Assembly: GCA_022820665.1 (NCBI GenBank)
Contig: JAJEFB010000021.1
Location: 36,984-100,983 of the forward strand
Direction of reading: 5' to 3'
DNA length: 64,000 bases
Origin: Anaerolineae bacterium
GTDB taxonomy: Bacteria; Chloroflexota; Anaerolineae; Aggregatilineales; Phototrophicaceae
Made by a program: the position numbers and the translations under genes. Below, piece by piece: positions 52,870-61,151 of the stretch; position 1 is the stretch's first letter; each line of letters begins with the position of its first letter. The notes below the pieces were generated by a model. The model was not told the origin of the DNA and searched no databases. It worked only from the letters and a program-made list of their open reading frames with translations.

Positions 52870-54654
52870 CTAACATCCGGATCCTCCTAGCCTTATCGTG
52901 TAACTCCCTGGAGTATCGATAACAAACCCAAATGATTTTTGCCTCGAAGGGTTCAACTCCCTTGTCTTTGCCGTATAGAGCCCTGCTACAATGTCATCAC
53001 TCGAATACCTCTGATTTTTTCCGCGCGTGGCGATGTTCAATCTCTTGCCTTCTGGATCAATTATATCGACGCGATACCATTGGTATGTTCTGCCTTCGTA
53101 TAGAACCCGCAAGGAATAACTGCTCGCGCGTCTAAAGTTAAGTTGAATATCGCACCATCCCGGAAGACGACTATCCCAAGAATTGCCTTCAACCAGCCGG
53201 TAATCATAAAACGGTACATACTTTGAGGTAGGACGCGCAGTAGGTCTTCGAGTGGGCGAAGGGATTTTAGTCCTGGTTGGGGTATAAGTTGCCGTATCAG
53301 TTGGAGTATAAGTTGTCGTAGAGGTAGGCGTAGTTGTTGGCAAGAGCGGCTGTATAACTCTCAGCCAGCCAGCGATATATGCCATCTGGTTTTCGAAAAC
53401 GATCTGATACCACTCTCCGTCTTTTCCCGATTCTTGCCCGACAACTTCATAAACACCACCTCGACTCGTCATACCCAAAGGCGGGTTGCAGGTGGTTGCC
53501 GGACAACTCCTTATGTTAACTTGTCCGTTCGACACAACACGGAAGAGCACTTCCAAGTTGTCAATATCCGGCGTAACGGTAACGCCTGGTTTCGTCCATT
53601 CAAGCTTAGCGAATTCAGACCTGAACATATAATCATGTTGCCCCAAGCGTACCGCGCCAACAGCGGTCACGGTGAATTCCAATCGTGGGTAACGTCTCGT
53701 ATCAAGATTTGAAAATGTATAACTGTTTCCTGAAACGACATATGGGCCAAACGTACGATGAGGGAAACTAACACGCACTTCGTACTCGAAATCGCTCGTG
53801 TCAGTCGGATTATCAGGCACCCAGTTTGACCCGATCCAGCTAATGGTCCCGCTATCATTGTGCGCATTGTGACTGAACCGAAGAAGCCGCGGCGCAGATA
53901 TCTGAAATGCCAACTGCGAGTCGTCCAGAGGCAAACGGGTCGGTGTTGGCGTCGACGTTGATGTATTAGTTGCAGTTGGCGTAAACGTTTTCGTCGAAGT
54001 AGCCGTGGGTGTGTCGGTCGGAGTCGCCGTCGCCGTATTAGTCGCGGTCGGTGTTGCCGTCGGTGTGTTTGTCGCGGTCGGCGTAGGAGTGTAGGTTGGG
54101 GTAGGCGTATTGGTAGGTGTACTGGTCGGCGTTGGCGTCGCTGCCGGTACCTGCCAGCTAAACTCTTGCCAGTCTGACTGGAAATCGTAATCGTGATTGT
54201 CGATTCGAATTTTCCCAGATGCCCGTATCACAAACTTTAGAGTTTGACCAAAGTATCGATATAAGAAATCTACGGCGATTTCTGGTTTTGTGGTCGTGTA
54301 TGAGCCGATCCTCGAATTGTTATGAGCTAACACAGAGATCTGATATTCTAATTCTGAAGCAGTTGGTTTCCTTGGTTCCCAATTCGAGGCGTTCCATCTT
54401 ACGGTAACCGATATACGCCTTGAGTCAAACGAGAAATGCGCATCCTGCGGAACTGTCAGCGAATATCGAAGACGAGGGCTGGTTTCTGGCAGTCGTGAAT
54501 TGGTCAACAGAGCAATTTCATCTTGGACAATCTCCACAAGAGGATCAAACTCACCGCCGGCATATAGCACTGCGGCGACAATGAGGATTAGAATAACTGC
54601 TAGAAGTTTGCAACCAACACCACGTTTGGGACCCATTTTCCGCTTTTCAGCCAT
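52870..54654 (-). CDS. Large surface protein with two FnIII-like domains, SH3b and Pro/Thr linkers
   Basis: A 594-residue protein. N-terminal anchor (about 14-34), first beta-sandwich (about 58-165; [17 protein letters not shown]), a TPT-rich linker of about 70 residues, second beta-sandwich (about 258-365; [17 protein letters not shown]), an SH3b domain (about 380-435; [16 protein letters not shown]), a second TPT linker and a C-terminal domain (about 485-594; [19 protein letters not shown] ... [12 protein letters not shown]). It lies on the outer face of the cell. Domain duplication with the downstream gene indicates a local family. Binding partner unknown. Confidence 0.78.
   Translation of the reverse strand: MAEKRKMGPKRGVGCKLLAVILILIVAAVLYAGGEFDPLVEIVQDEIALLTNSRLPETSPRLRYSLTVPQDAHFSFDSRRISVTVRWNASNWEPRKPTASELEYQISVLAHNNSRIGSYTTTKPEIAVDFLYRYFGQTLKFVIRASGKIRIDNHDYDFQSDWQEFSWQVPAATPTPTSTPTNTPTPTYTPTPTATNTPTATPTATNTATATPTDTPTATSTKTFTPTATNTSTSTPTPTRLPLDDSQLAFQISAPRLLRFSHNAHNDSGTISWIGSNWVPDNPTDTSDFEYEVRVSFPHRTFGPYVVSGNSYTFSNLDTRRYPRLEFTVTAVGAVRLGQHDYMFRSEFAKLEWTKPGVTVTPDIDNLEVLFRVVSNGQVNIRSCPATTCNPPLGMTSRGGVYEVVGQESGKDGEWYQIVFENQMAYIAGWLRVIQPLLPTTTPTSTTTYTPTDTATYTPTRTKIPSPTRRPTARPTSKYVPFYDYRLVEGNSWDSRLPGWCDIQLNFRRASSYSLRVLYEGRTYQWYRVDIIDPEGKRLNIATRGKNQRYSSDDIVAGLYTAKTRELNPSRQKSFGFVIDTPGSYTIRLGGSGC
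53935..54145. repeat. Imperfect minisatellite encoding the TPT linker
   Basis: Short GTCGGCGTNGGNGT-like units, mostly in steps of six, encode alternating Thr-Pro-Thr/Ala on the minus strand. Copy number could vary between strains. Confidence 0.75.
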
Positions 54655-55146
54655 GTTGCACTCATGCGGTCGTACGAATCAAATGGGAGTATATCTATCT
54701 GCAAGACAGGGCGCAATAGATTATCAAATATGAAGAACTAACGCAATCTTTCCAATTGAAGGCTTTAGAATCCCTGCTAGAAAACTATCGGATTAACGCT
54801 TACATCCTTACGCGCCCCTCAACTCTCTTATTCCCAACCAACAACGCCACTCTGCAATACCCACGACCCTTCGCGCCCTTCGTAACTTCGTGGTAAAAAA
54901 ACTCCGTGCCCTCTGCGCCTCTGTGGTGAATCCAAAACCGCGACCATACAGTCGCCCCTCCACCACAGATCCATGCTACCCTGTCCACACACCGCCGACG
55001 TAACAACCGCATATCGCCCGCTGCACTTGCCAAATTGTCAGATTGCCGAAAAAAGTTTTTCCGCGGCCGCCGGCAAAATGGCAACATATCTCCTTTTTTG
55101 CGCTACAATACGCCCCATCACCTGCCAAGCACAAAAGGAGAACCCT
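54655..55146. other. Intergenic region with dispersed repeat and ilvD promoter
   Basis: About 490 bases. At 54902-54930 the minus strand carries TTCACCACAGAGGCGCAGAG, a dispersed repeat also at 63657-63686. A TACAAT (about 55104-55109) is the likely -10 for ilvD, with AAAGGAG before ATG 55147. No gene is supported. Confidence 0.55.
54902..54930 (-). repeat. CACAGAG-type dispersed repeat
   Basis: Minus strand TTCACCACAGAGGCGCAGAG followed by GGCACGGAG, matching 63657-63686 almost throughout and a degenerate form inside the MITE-like element (28204-28252). Confidence 0.65.
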
Positions 55147-56838
55147 ATGTCCACCACCAATGGCGTCCGCGCCAAGCCTAACCAACGCAGCCGCACCCTC
55201 GTCCACGGCGCCGACCGCGCCGGCGCCCGCGCCATGCTCAAAGCCGTCGGCTACAGCGATGAGGACCTTGCCAAGCCGCTGATCGGCGTCGCCAACACCT
55301 GGACCGAAATCGGACCCTGCAACTTCCACCTGCGCAAGCTGGCGGTCGATGTCAAACGCGGCATTCGCGCGGCCGGCGGCACGCCTTTCGAGTTCAACAC
55401 CATCAGCATCTCGGACGGCATCACCATGGGCACCGAGGGCATGAAGGGCTCCTTGATCAGCCGCGAGGTCATCGCCGACAGCATCGAATTGGTCGCCATG
55501 TCCAACATGCTCGATGGCGTGGTGGCGCTTTCCGCTTGCGACAAGACCATCCCCGGCACCATCATGGCGCTGATAAGGCTCAACCTGCCCTCGCTGATGC
55601 TCTATGGCGGCACGATTTATCCCGGGGTGCTCAACGGGCGCGATATCGACCTGGTCAACGTCTTCGAAGCCTTGGGACAGTTCCAGGCTGGGCAAATTAG
55701 TTATGAAGAACTGATGGCGGTCGAGAACGTCGCCTGCCCGGGACCGGGCGCCTGCGGCGGACAATTCACCGCCAATACCATGGCCATGATCAGCGAGATC
55801 ATCGGCATCTGCCCTATGGGCATGGGCGATGTGCCGGCCGAAGATCCGGACAAGGAAACCGTCTCCTTCCAAGCCGGGCAGATGATGCTCGACATCCTGG
55901 AGCGGGACATCCGCCCGTCGGATCTGGTCACGCGGCGCTCGCTGGAAAACGCCATGGCCGCCTCAGCCGCGACTGCCGGCAGCACCAACAGCATCTTGCA
56001 CTGCCTGGCTTTCGCGCGCGAAGCGGGCATCGAGTTCACGCTGGACGATATCGAGGAAATCAGCCGCCGCACGCCCATCATCGGCGATATGCGCCCGACC
56101 GGGCAATACGTCGCGCTTGATCTCTACCAAGCCGGCGGCGTACCGATCCTGGTCAACCGCTTGATCGACGGCGGCTACATGAGCGGCGACACGCCGACCG
56201 TCACGGGCCAGACGCTGGCGGGCGCCTGCGCTGACGCCAACGAGACCGAGGGGCAAGACGTCGTGCGCGACCTCGACAATGCCATCAAGGACAGCGGCGG
56301 CCTGGTCGTGCTCAAGGGCAACCTGGCGCCCGACGGCGCTGTGGTCAAGCTCAAGGACAACCCCGCCCCGCTGACGGGTCCGGCGCGCGTCTTCGATACC
56401 GAAGAAGCGGCCTTCGAAGCGGTCTCCAACCGGCAGATCGTCGAGGGAGACGTGCTCATCATCCGCTACGAAGGACCGGTCGGCGGTCCCGGCATGCGCG
56501 AGATGCTGCAGATCACCGCGGCGCTCTACGGTCAGGGGCTGGGCGGGGAGGTCGGGCTGATCACGGATGGCCGCTTCAGCGGCGGCACGCGCGGCCTAAT
56601 GATCGGGCATACCTCGCCGGAAGCGGCGGTTGGCGGTCCCATCGCCCTGCTGCAAGAGGGCGACATGATCACCATCGATGTGTCGCAGCGGCTGATTCAT
56701 GTCGACTTGAGCGACGCGGAGTTAGAATCACGCCGGGCAGCTTGGCAGCCGCCGGCGCCGAATTACGCCAAAGGCGTGATGGCCAAATACGCGCGGGGAG
56801 TCTCGCAGGCGAACGATGGCGCTGTGACGGGGGCGTAA
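55147..56838 (+). CDS. ilvD: Dihydroxy-acid dehydratase
   Basis: A 563-residue enzyme of valine, leucine and isoleucine synthesis. The three Fe-S Cys lie in [17 protein letters not shown] and [16 protein letters not shown], matching the [2Fe-2S] bacterial/plant type. [11 protein letters not shown] and [16 protein letters not shown] near the end are family marks. ATG 55147 follows AAAGGAG; the open frame back to 54973 is not coding. It converts dihydroxy-acids to 2-keto acids. No other ilv gene is nearby. Confidence 0.96.
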   Translation: MSTTNGVRAKPNQRSRTLVHGADRAGARAMLKAVGYSDEDLAKPLIGVANTWTEIGPCNFHLRKLAVDVKRGIRAAGGTPFEFNTISISDGITMGTEGMKGSLISREVIADSIELVAMSNMLDGVVALSACDKTIPGTIMALIRLNLPSLMLYGGTIYPGVLNGRDIDLVNVFEALGQFQAGQISYEELMAVENVACPGPGACGGQFTANTMAMISEIIGICPMGMGDVPAEDPDKETVSFQAGQMMLDILERDIRPSDLVTRRSLENAMAASAATAGSTNSILHCLAFAREAGIEFTLDDIEEISRRTPIIGDMRPTGQYVALDLYQAGGVPILVNRLIDGGYMSGDTPTVTGQTLAGACADANETEGQDVVRDLDNAIKDSGGLVVLKGNLAPDGAVVKLKDNPAPLTGPARVFDTEEAAFEAVSNRQIVEGDVLIIRYEGPVGGPGMREMLQITAALYGQGLGGEVGLITDGRFSGGTRGLMIGHTSPEAAVGGPIALLQEGDMITIDVSQRLIHVDLSDAELESRRAAWQPPAPNYAKGVMAKYARGVSQANDGAVTGA

Positions 56839-56870
56839 TCTTGTAGTTGAAAGTAAGGAAGGGGGCGAGT

Positions 56871-57326
56871 CTACGTAGTGGGCTCGCTATCATTTTGTTC
56901 AGATTCTGGCTGCTCGTGGACAATTTCAAGCGGGATGGAAGCGATATGTTTCCATGAATCATTGGCCTGCAAACTAACCTCGAAAAAGTATACTCCGTTT
57001 ACGGTGTAGAGCAGAGTTGACATTCTCCCCGTGGAAACATGTCCCATGGGAGGCTCCAATGAAAAGTCAAATACAAATGAACCGATTTCGCTGCCCGTTG
57101 GATCGATTATGCTAACCTTTGCAGAATATGTCTCTTCGCAATCTTCTTCCTCACTGATCCACCTCGAGAGGAAATAGAATTCAGACGGTAAGGGAAATTC
57201 GAATGGCCGTCTTTCCGGGAGATCCCCTTGGAAGCTCAACCGGTTCGGAATATCTATCAGGCTAATATTCCTAGTATGCTCTTCGACGATAAAATTGCGA
57301 CATAACATTGACCATACATGTTGCAT
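56871..57326 (-). CDS. Small beta-rich protein of unknown function (DUF6941-like?)
   Basis: A 151-residue soluble protein: RNFIVEEHTRNISLIDIPN near the start, alternating strands (AKVSIIDPTGSEIGSFVFDF, MSTLLYTVNGVYFFEVSLQ) and an acidic tail. The pattern recalls DUF6941-type beta-sandwiches, but I am not certain. AGGAAG precedes ATG 57326. It is the third gene of a minus-strand cassette with the genes at 57336 and 57967. Confidence 0.6.
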   Translation of the reverse strand: MQHVWSMLCRNFIVEEHTRNISLIDIPNRLSFQGDLPERRPFEFPLPSEFYFLSRWISEEEDCEETYSAKVSIIDPTGSEIGSFVFDFSLEPPMGHVSTGRMSTLLYTVNGVYFFEVSLQANDSWKHIASIPLEIVHEQPESEQNDSEPTT

Positions 57327-57335
57327 ATGATCTTC

Positions 57336-57980
57336 CTAACCAGCAACAGCGGGTACAAATTTGCGTGTCGGAGCTAAACTGTATTGCAGGGTAGTATCTG
57401 AGACTGAAGCTTCGTTACGATCCGATTCGACCGAATCCTGGCAAGCAGAATTGAGAAGGGTTAACTGCCTATCTTTCATCTCAGCGCGTATCACAAATGC
57501 GTCTGCTTTCAATTCAACGACCAACAATCCAACTGTGTCCAGCTGAATGCGATCACTCATCGTGTACTCGGTCGGTTCGTCAATTGCGGACGAAGTCCGG
57601 ATACTGTCGGTGATTTCATCAACGTATTCTCTGACTTTTAGTGCCACTTGTACAGACCACCACAGCCCCCCAACTTTGAGAACTTCGTTGCTTGCATCAT
57701 AGGCTTTGGCAAGGTCAGTCTTCCACAAACAATACAAATAACCTGCAATGCATCCGTCACGAGGCATATCGCCATTTGCCTGAATTTCGACCAGCAAATG
57801 CTCTATACGAGCATGTATCTCACTGACTAGCATGGGATCTGCTAAGAGTTCGTCAATTAGCCCTTGCAACGTCGAGTTCTCGGCCATTTCCGCAAGTACG
57901 TGGCGAAAACTACTGTAAATCGAAAAGAGAACTTCAAACTTTACACTCTCCATTATGCTAAAGTACTTACCAAGCGACAT
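57336..57980 (-). CDS. Helical protein of unknown function
   Basis: About 214 residues from ATG 57980, which has AAAGGG upstream; the opening at 58037 lacks one. It is largely helical (LAEMAENSTLQGLIDELLAD, SEIHARIEHLLVEIQANG, GGLWWSVQVALKVREYVDEI) and soluble. No motif recognised. It overlaps the upstream gene end by 14 bases, so the cassette is cotranscribed and perhaps translationally coupled. Confidence 0.6.
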   Translation of the reverse strand: MSLGKYFSIMESVKFEVLFSIYSSFRHVLAEMAENSTLQGLIDELLADPMLVSEIHARIEHLLVEIQANGDMPRDGCIAGYLYCLWKTDLAKAYDASNEVLKVGGLWWSVQVALKVREYVDEITDSIRTSSAIDEPTEYTMSDRIQLDTVGLLVVELKADAFVIRAEMKDRQLTLLNSACQDSVESDRNEASVSDTTLQYSLAPTRKFVPAVAG

Positions 57981-58512
57981 ATTTAACCCTTTCGCTCCAG
58001 TATTCGGTTGGCTCACCATAGCCTTTAGGGACGACATTCAATTCGTGTTCAATTTCACCGTCGGCACCCCACTTGCTTATGACCAGCACTCTTCGCAGTT
58101 CGTTACCTTGCCTTTCAACGCTCGTTATCAAGCCAACATGCCGACGACTATTACCTTTAGTATAAATTACAATGTCTCCTGCGCATACGTCCTCGAATCT
58201 TATCGAATTATAGTCATCCTCGTCAAGAATCTGCTGAAGTTCGTCCAATTCTATCCAGGCTCGGCGACTGGAGAAAATCATACCGACGCAGTTGTACATA
58301 AATGGTGAAACCGATCGCAATTTCCTAATATATTTGTGGTCGTCTGCCAAATCTTTCAGCAGTTCGTCCGTTCGCACCTGTACCAGCTTTTCTGTCTGAA
58401 ACTTTCGTTGCCTCTCGTATTCTGAATAGTCCAGTTGCTTAACTTCATTTCGAGAGCGCAAGTACACTGGCATTCGAGGATCATGTTCCTCAGCAAACGG
58501 AAGCTCTGCCAC
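57967..58512 (-). CDS. Putative papain/NlpC-P60-like peptidase or amidase
   Basis: A 181-residue soluble protein. A likely catalytic Cys lies in FMYNCVGMIFSSRRAWIE (about 72-90), followed by a domain with AGDIVIYTKGNSRRHVGLIT, giving the His, and a last strand VLISKWGADGEIEH. This Cys-His order and the GDIVxY...HVGLI string are typical of CHAP/NlpC-P60 folds. A helical N-terminal region of about 65 residues precedes it. There is no signal peptide, so the target is either inside the cell or it leaves by another route. Confidence 0.62.
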   Translation of the reverse strand: MAELPFAEEHDPRMPVYLRSRNEVKQLDYSEYERQRKFQTEKLVQVRTDELLKDLADDHKYIRKLRSVSPFMYNCVGMIFSSRRAWIELDELQQILDEDDYNSIRFEDVCAGDIVIYTKGNSRRHVGLITSVERQGNELRRVLVISKWGADGEIEHELNVVPKGYGEPTEYWSERVKYVAW

Positions 58513-58579
58513 TTGACCTTAATCCGCCCTATTTTGCTAACTCATCGCGAGATGAAATAATAGCAAGTTGCAGGATGCA

Positions 58580-58609
58580 TTGCCACGACCACACCACCCG
58601 CGCTAAACT
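58580..58609 (+). promoter_or_regulatory. Leaderless promoter of the CoA-transferase gene
   Basis: TTGCCA (58580-58585), 18-base spacer, TAAACT (58604-58609), then six bases and ATG 58616. No ribosome site is present. Confidence 0.72.
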
Positions 58610-58615
58610 CTCGCC

Positions 58616-59764
58616 ATGAAACCCCTCCACAACATCCGCATCCTTGACATGACGCGCCTGCTGCCGGGCGCGGTATGCACCATGCTGCTGGGCGACCTGG
58701 GCGCGGAGATCATCAAAGTTGAAGACCCGGGCGCCGGAGACTACGCCCGACTGATGCCGCCGCTGATCGGCGGCATGGGCGCCTTCTTCCGCAGCAGCAA
58801 CCGCGGCAAAAAGAGCATCGCGCTCGACCTGAAGCAAGACGCGGGACAAGCGGTCTTGCATCGCTTGGTTGAACAAGCCGATGCGCTGATCGAGGGCTTT
58901 CGTCCCGGCGTGACCGCGAGGCTGGGCGCCGATTACGAGACGCTGCGAGCGATCAATCCGCGGCTGGTCTACTGCTCGCTTTCCGGCTGGGGGCAGACGG
59001 GTCCGCTGGCGCATGTGAGCGGGCACGATCTCAACTACATCGCGCGGAGCGGGCTGCTGGGCGGGGAGTTGAATCCGCAGACCTTAGCCGCGAAAGTGGC
59101 TGATGTCGGCGGGGCTTACGTCGGCGTGATGGGGGTGCTCGCCGCGCTGCTGCAACGCGAGCGCAGCGGCGCAGGCGACTACGTCGATGTGGCGCTGTCG
59201 GAGGCGGCCATGCCCTTCGCCATGCTCGGCTGGGTACAGGCTTGCTCTCAAGGAAGTGGAGACAAGGTCCTGGACCTGGGGGGCGCCAACGCATGTTACC
59301 GCCTGTATTTCTGCGCCGATGGCGAGCCGGTGGCTTTAAGCGCGGTCGAAATGAAATTCTGGGCGAATTTCTGTGTGGCGGCAGGTAAGCCGGAGTGGAT
59401 CGCATTGCATACGGCAGCGGACCGCCAAGCGGAGCTGATTGAAGAAATTTCGAAGCTGTTCCGGAGCAAGCCCGCCGCGGATTGGGCGCGACTGCTGGAG
59501 GACGCCGATTGCTGTTTCTCGCGCGTGATTGCGCCCGAAGCGCTTCTCGACGATCCGCAAATGCGGGCGCGCGGCATGGTGGGCGTAACAGCCGAGGGCG
59601 TACCCTGGATGCGCAGCCCTATTCGCTTGAGCAATGACGCTATCGGATTAAGGTCCGCGCCAGCCCACGGCGAGCACAGCCGCCAGGTCTTGCTGGATTG
59701 CGGCTTCACGGATTCCGAAGTTGAGGCGCTTTTGGCGGCGGGAGTTATTCGGGAATCATCTTGA
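58616..59764 (+). CDS. Family III CoA-transferase / alpha-methylacyl-CoA racemase
   Basis: A 382-residue CaiB/BaiF/Frc-family protein. ILDMTRLLPGAVCTMLLGDLGAEIIKVEDPGAGDYAR at the start (read as separate motifs), SNRGKKSIALDLK, CSLSGWGQTGPLAHVSGHDL, with GHDLNYIARSG carrying the His/Asp seen in alpha-methylacyl-CoA racemases, and DVGGAYVGVMGVLAALLQRE. The GHDLNY form favours racemase over transferase. It may support branched-chain or sterol side-chain oxidation together with thiolase-type enzymes. Its 3' end overlaps the convergent small gene by 20 bases. Confidence 0.9.
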   Translation: MKPLHNIRILDMTRLLPGAVCTMLLGDLGAEIIKVEDPGAGDYARLMPPLIGGMGAFFRSSNRGKKSIALDLKQDAGQAVLHRLVEQADALIEGFRPGVTARLGADYETLRAINPRLVYCSLSGWGQTGPLAHVSGHDLNYIARSGLLGGELNPQTLAAKVADVGGAYVGVMGVLAALLQRERSGAGDYVDVALSEAAMPFAMLGWVQACSQGSGDKVLDLGGANACYRLYFCADGEPVALSAVEMKFWANFCVAAGKPEWIALHTAADRQAELIEEISKLFRSKPAADWARLLEDADCCFSRVIAPEALLDDPQMRARGMVGVTAEGVPWMRSPIRLSNDAIGLRSAPAHGEHSRQVLLDCGFTDSEVEALLAAGVIRESS

Positions 59765-59960
59765 AACCCTCGGCATCAGCGAGGATTTTCTTGGGACCAT
59801 GATCGTCAAAGAGCACGCTGAGGGTATCAAAAGTATCCGGCGCCCCGATAACTGTTCCAAAGCCGAAATGGGGATGATTCACTCGCGCGCCGAGTTTGAT
59901 CACGACCCCCAACTCTATCTCCCGGCAGATGCCCTGCGACCGTGGCGGCGCTAGTCGCAC
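59745..59960 (-). CDS. Stand-alone copy of the PcrA C-terminal (Tudor-like) domain
   Basis: A 71-residue frame. From about residue 22 it reads KLGARVNHPHFGFGTVIG, LSVLFDDHGPKKILADAEGF, closely matching the last 50 residues of PcrA encoded at 61152-63431 (VGANVSHPKFGRGKVIG, VSVLFDDLGLKKILADADGF). In PcrA this domain binds RNA polymerase. A GTG start at 59960 overlaps the upstream gene's stop; no good ribosome site is seen, so it may be either a real small protein or a duplication scar. Confidence 0.6.
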   Translation of the reverse strand: MRLAPPRSQGICREIELGVVIKLGARVNHPHFGFGTVIGAPDTFDTLSVLFDDHGPKKILADAEGFKMIPE

Positions 59961-60997
59961 TCTGATTCGTCGCCGTGCCAGTATGCGTAATCACAGCCGT
60001 GCCACCATTGATATTCGGGTTTTTCGATGTTTGCCAGAAGATGCCGCTTCCCGGGCAGTGAAGGATACCCCGGACAACAGTCCTCCAAGGCTTCGATCTC
60101 CAATGTCAGGCACTCCCTTTCGGCCTCCAGCCCTGATGCCGAACCCGGACTAACTTGCCATTGATACAGGTGGCAAGCTTCATGGACAAGGATGCCAGCA
60201 AACCCGACTGTGTCTCCTATATAGGGAAAGTCCGGCCCGAAGAGCCAAACCATTACATCTGGAGCGTGACTGACAATAGTTCCATTCGGAACCTCCAAGA
60301 TCCAGTCGTAGCCGAAAACGGTATAGTCATACCAGCGCGGCGCTCGGGCTTTGAGCAAGTCCAGTGAGGCGTTCACCTGGGCAATGAATCTCGCTGAGCC
60401 CTCTATTCTCAAAGCCCGGCGCTTGTTGTCCGCTGGATCGACACTCAATACTGATTGCCCGGGCGCGCTGCACTGATTGTTCTGGAATGCGTGATAGCCA
60501 TCCGCCCACTCCTGATCGGTAGTGCATTGGCGGTCGACAAAACAGCAGTTGTCAATTTGAGCGGGGGCGCCGCTGACCGGCTGTGATGATGTTGGCGCCC
60601 CTGAACCCGTCGGCGCTGCGCATTGGCCATTCCGGAAAGCCCAATAGCCATCCGTCCACTCCTGGTCAGTCTGGCACTGCCGATCGACGAAGCAGCAGTT
60701 GTCAATATCGCTCGTGGACTGCTCTGGCGTCGGCTCGCTGCCATCGACACCGGTGTAAGCGACCCAATCCGCCATCCAAACATCGTTTCCGTTCCTGTTG
60801 ATGCGCAGCCATCGGCCGTTATTGCCGACGACTTGCAGGGTTGTGCCGGCCGGCGCCGATCCCACGATGGCGCTTTCAAGGCTGTAAGACGCCCGCAAGT
60901 TGGTATTGTGCGTGACGCGAATAGTATAGCTTTGCGCCGATACGACGCCGAACAGAAGAAAAATCGCCGTCATCGCCGCGACTAACCAGGCTCTCAT
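59951..60997 (-). CDS. Secreted SH3b protein with Cys-repeat pair and HExxH motif
   Basis: About 348 residues from ATG 60997 (AAGGA eight bases upstream). Signal peptide LVAAMTAIFLLFGVVSAQ, an SH3b domain (about 23-80; NTNLRASYSLESAIVG), two near-identical 27-residue Cys units (DNCCFVDRQC, TDQEW-DGY-AF-N-QC at about 95-120 and 145-170), and a C-terminal domain with LVHEACHLYQWQ (HExxH), followed by a Glu-rich helix and a CC pair. The motif suggests a zinc metalloprotease whose third ligand could be one of the downstream Glu residues. Function otherwise unknown. Confidence 0.75.
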   Translation of the reverse strand: MRAWLVAAMTAIFLLFGVVSAQSYTIRVTHNTNLRASYSLESAIVGSAPAGTTLQVVGNNGRWLRINRNGNDVWMADWVAYTGVDGSEPTPEQSTSDIDNCCFVDRQCQTDQEWTDGYWAFRNGQCAAPTGSGAPTSSQPVSGAPAQIDNCCFVDRQCTTDQEWADGYHAFQNNQCSAPGQSVLSVDPADNKRRALRIEGSARFIAQVNASLDLLKARAPRWYDYTVFGYDWILEVPNGTIVSHAPDVMVWLFGPDFPYIGDTVGFAGILVHEACHLYQWQVSPGSASGLEAERECLTLEIEALEDCCPGYPSLPGKRHLLANIEKPEYQWWHGCDYAYWHGDESECD

Positions 60998-61151
60998 CAG
61001 GGGTTCCTTCGCTCTTGTGCAGGCTGCGCCTAGTTGACATTCGTCAGCGATAATGGCACGTTTGCATGCGCGTGTCAAAACGGGGCGACCGGGCGAGGCG
61101 CTATTACAACACTCGGTCTGTCATTTCGAAAGCGGCTGCTGTCGGCTGGGA

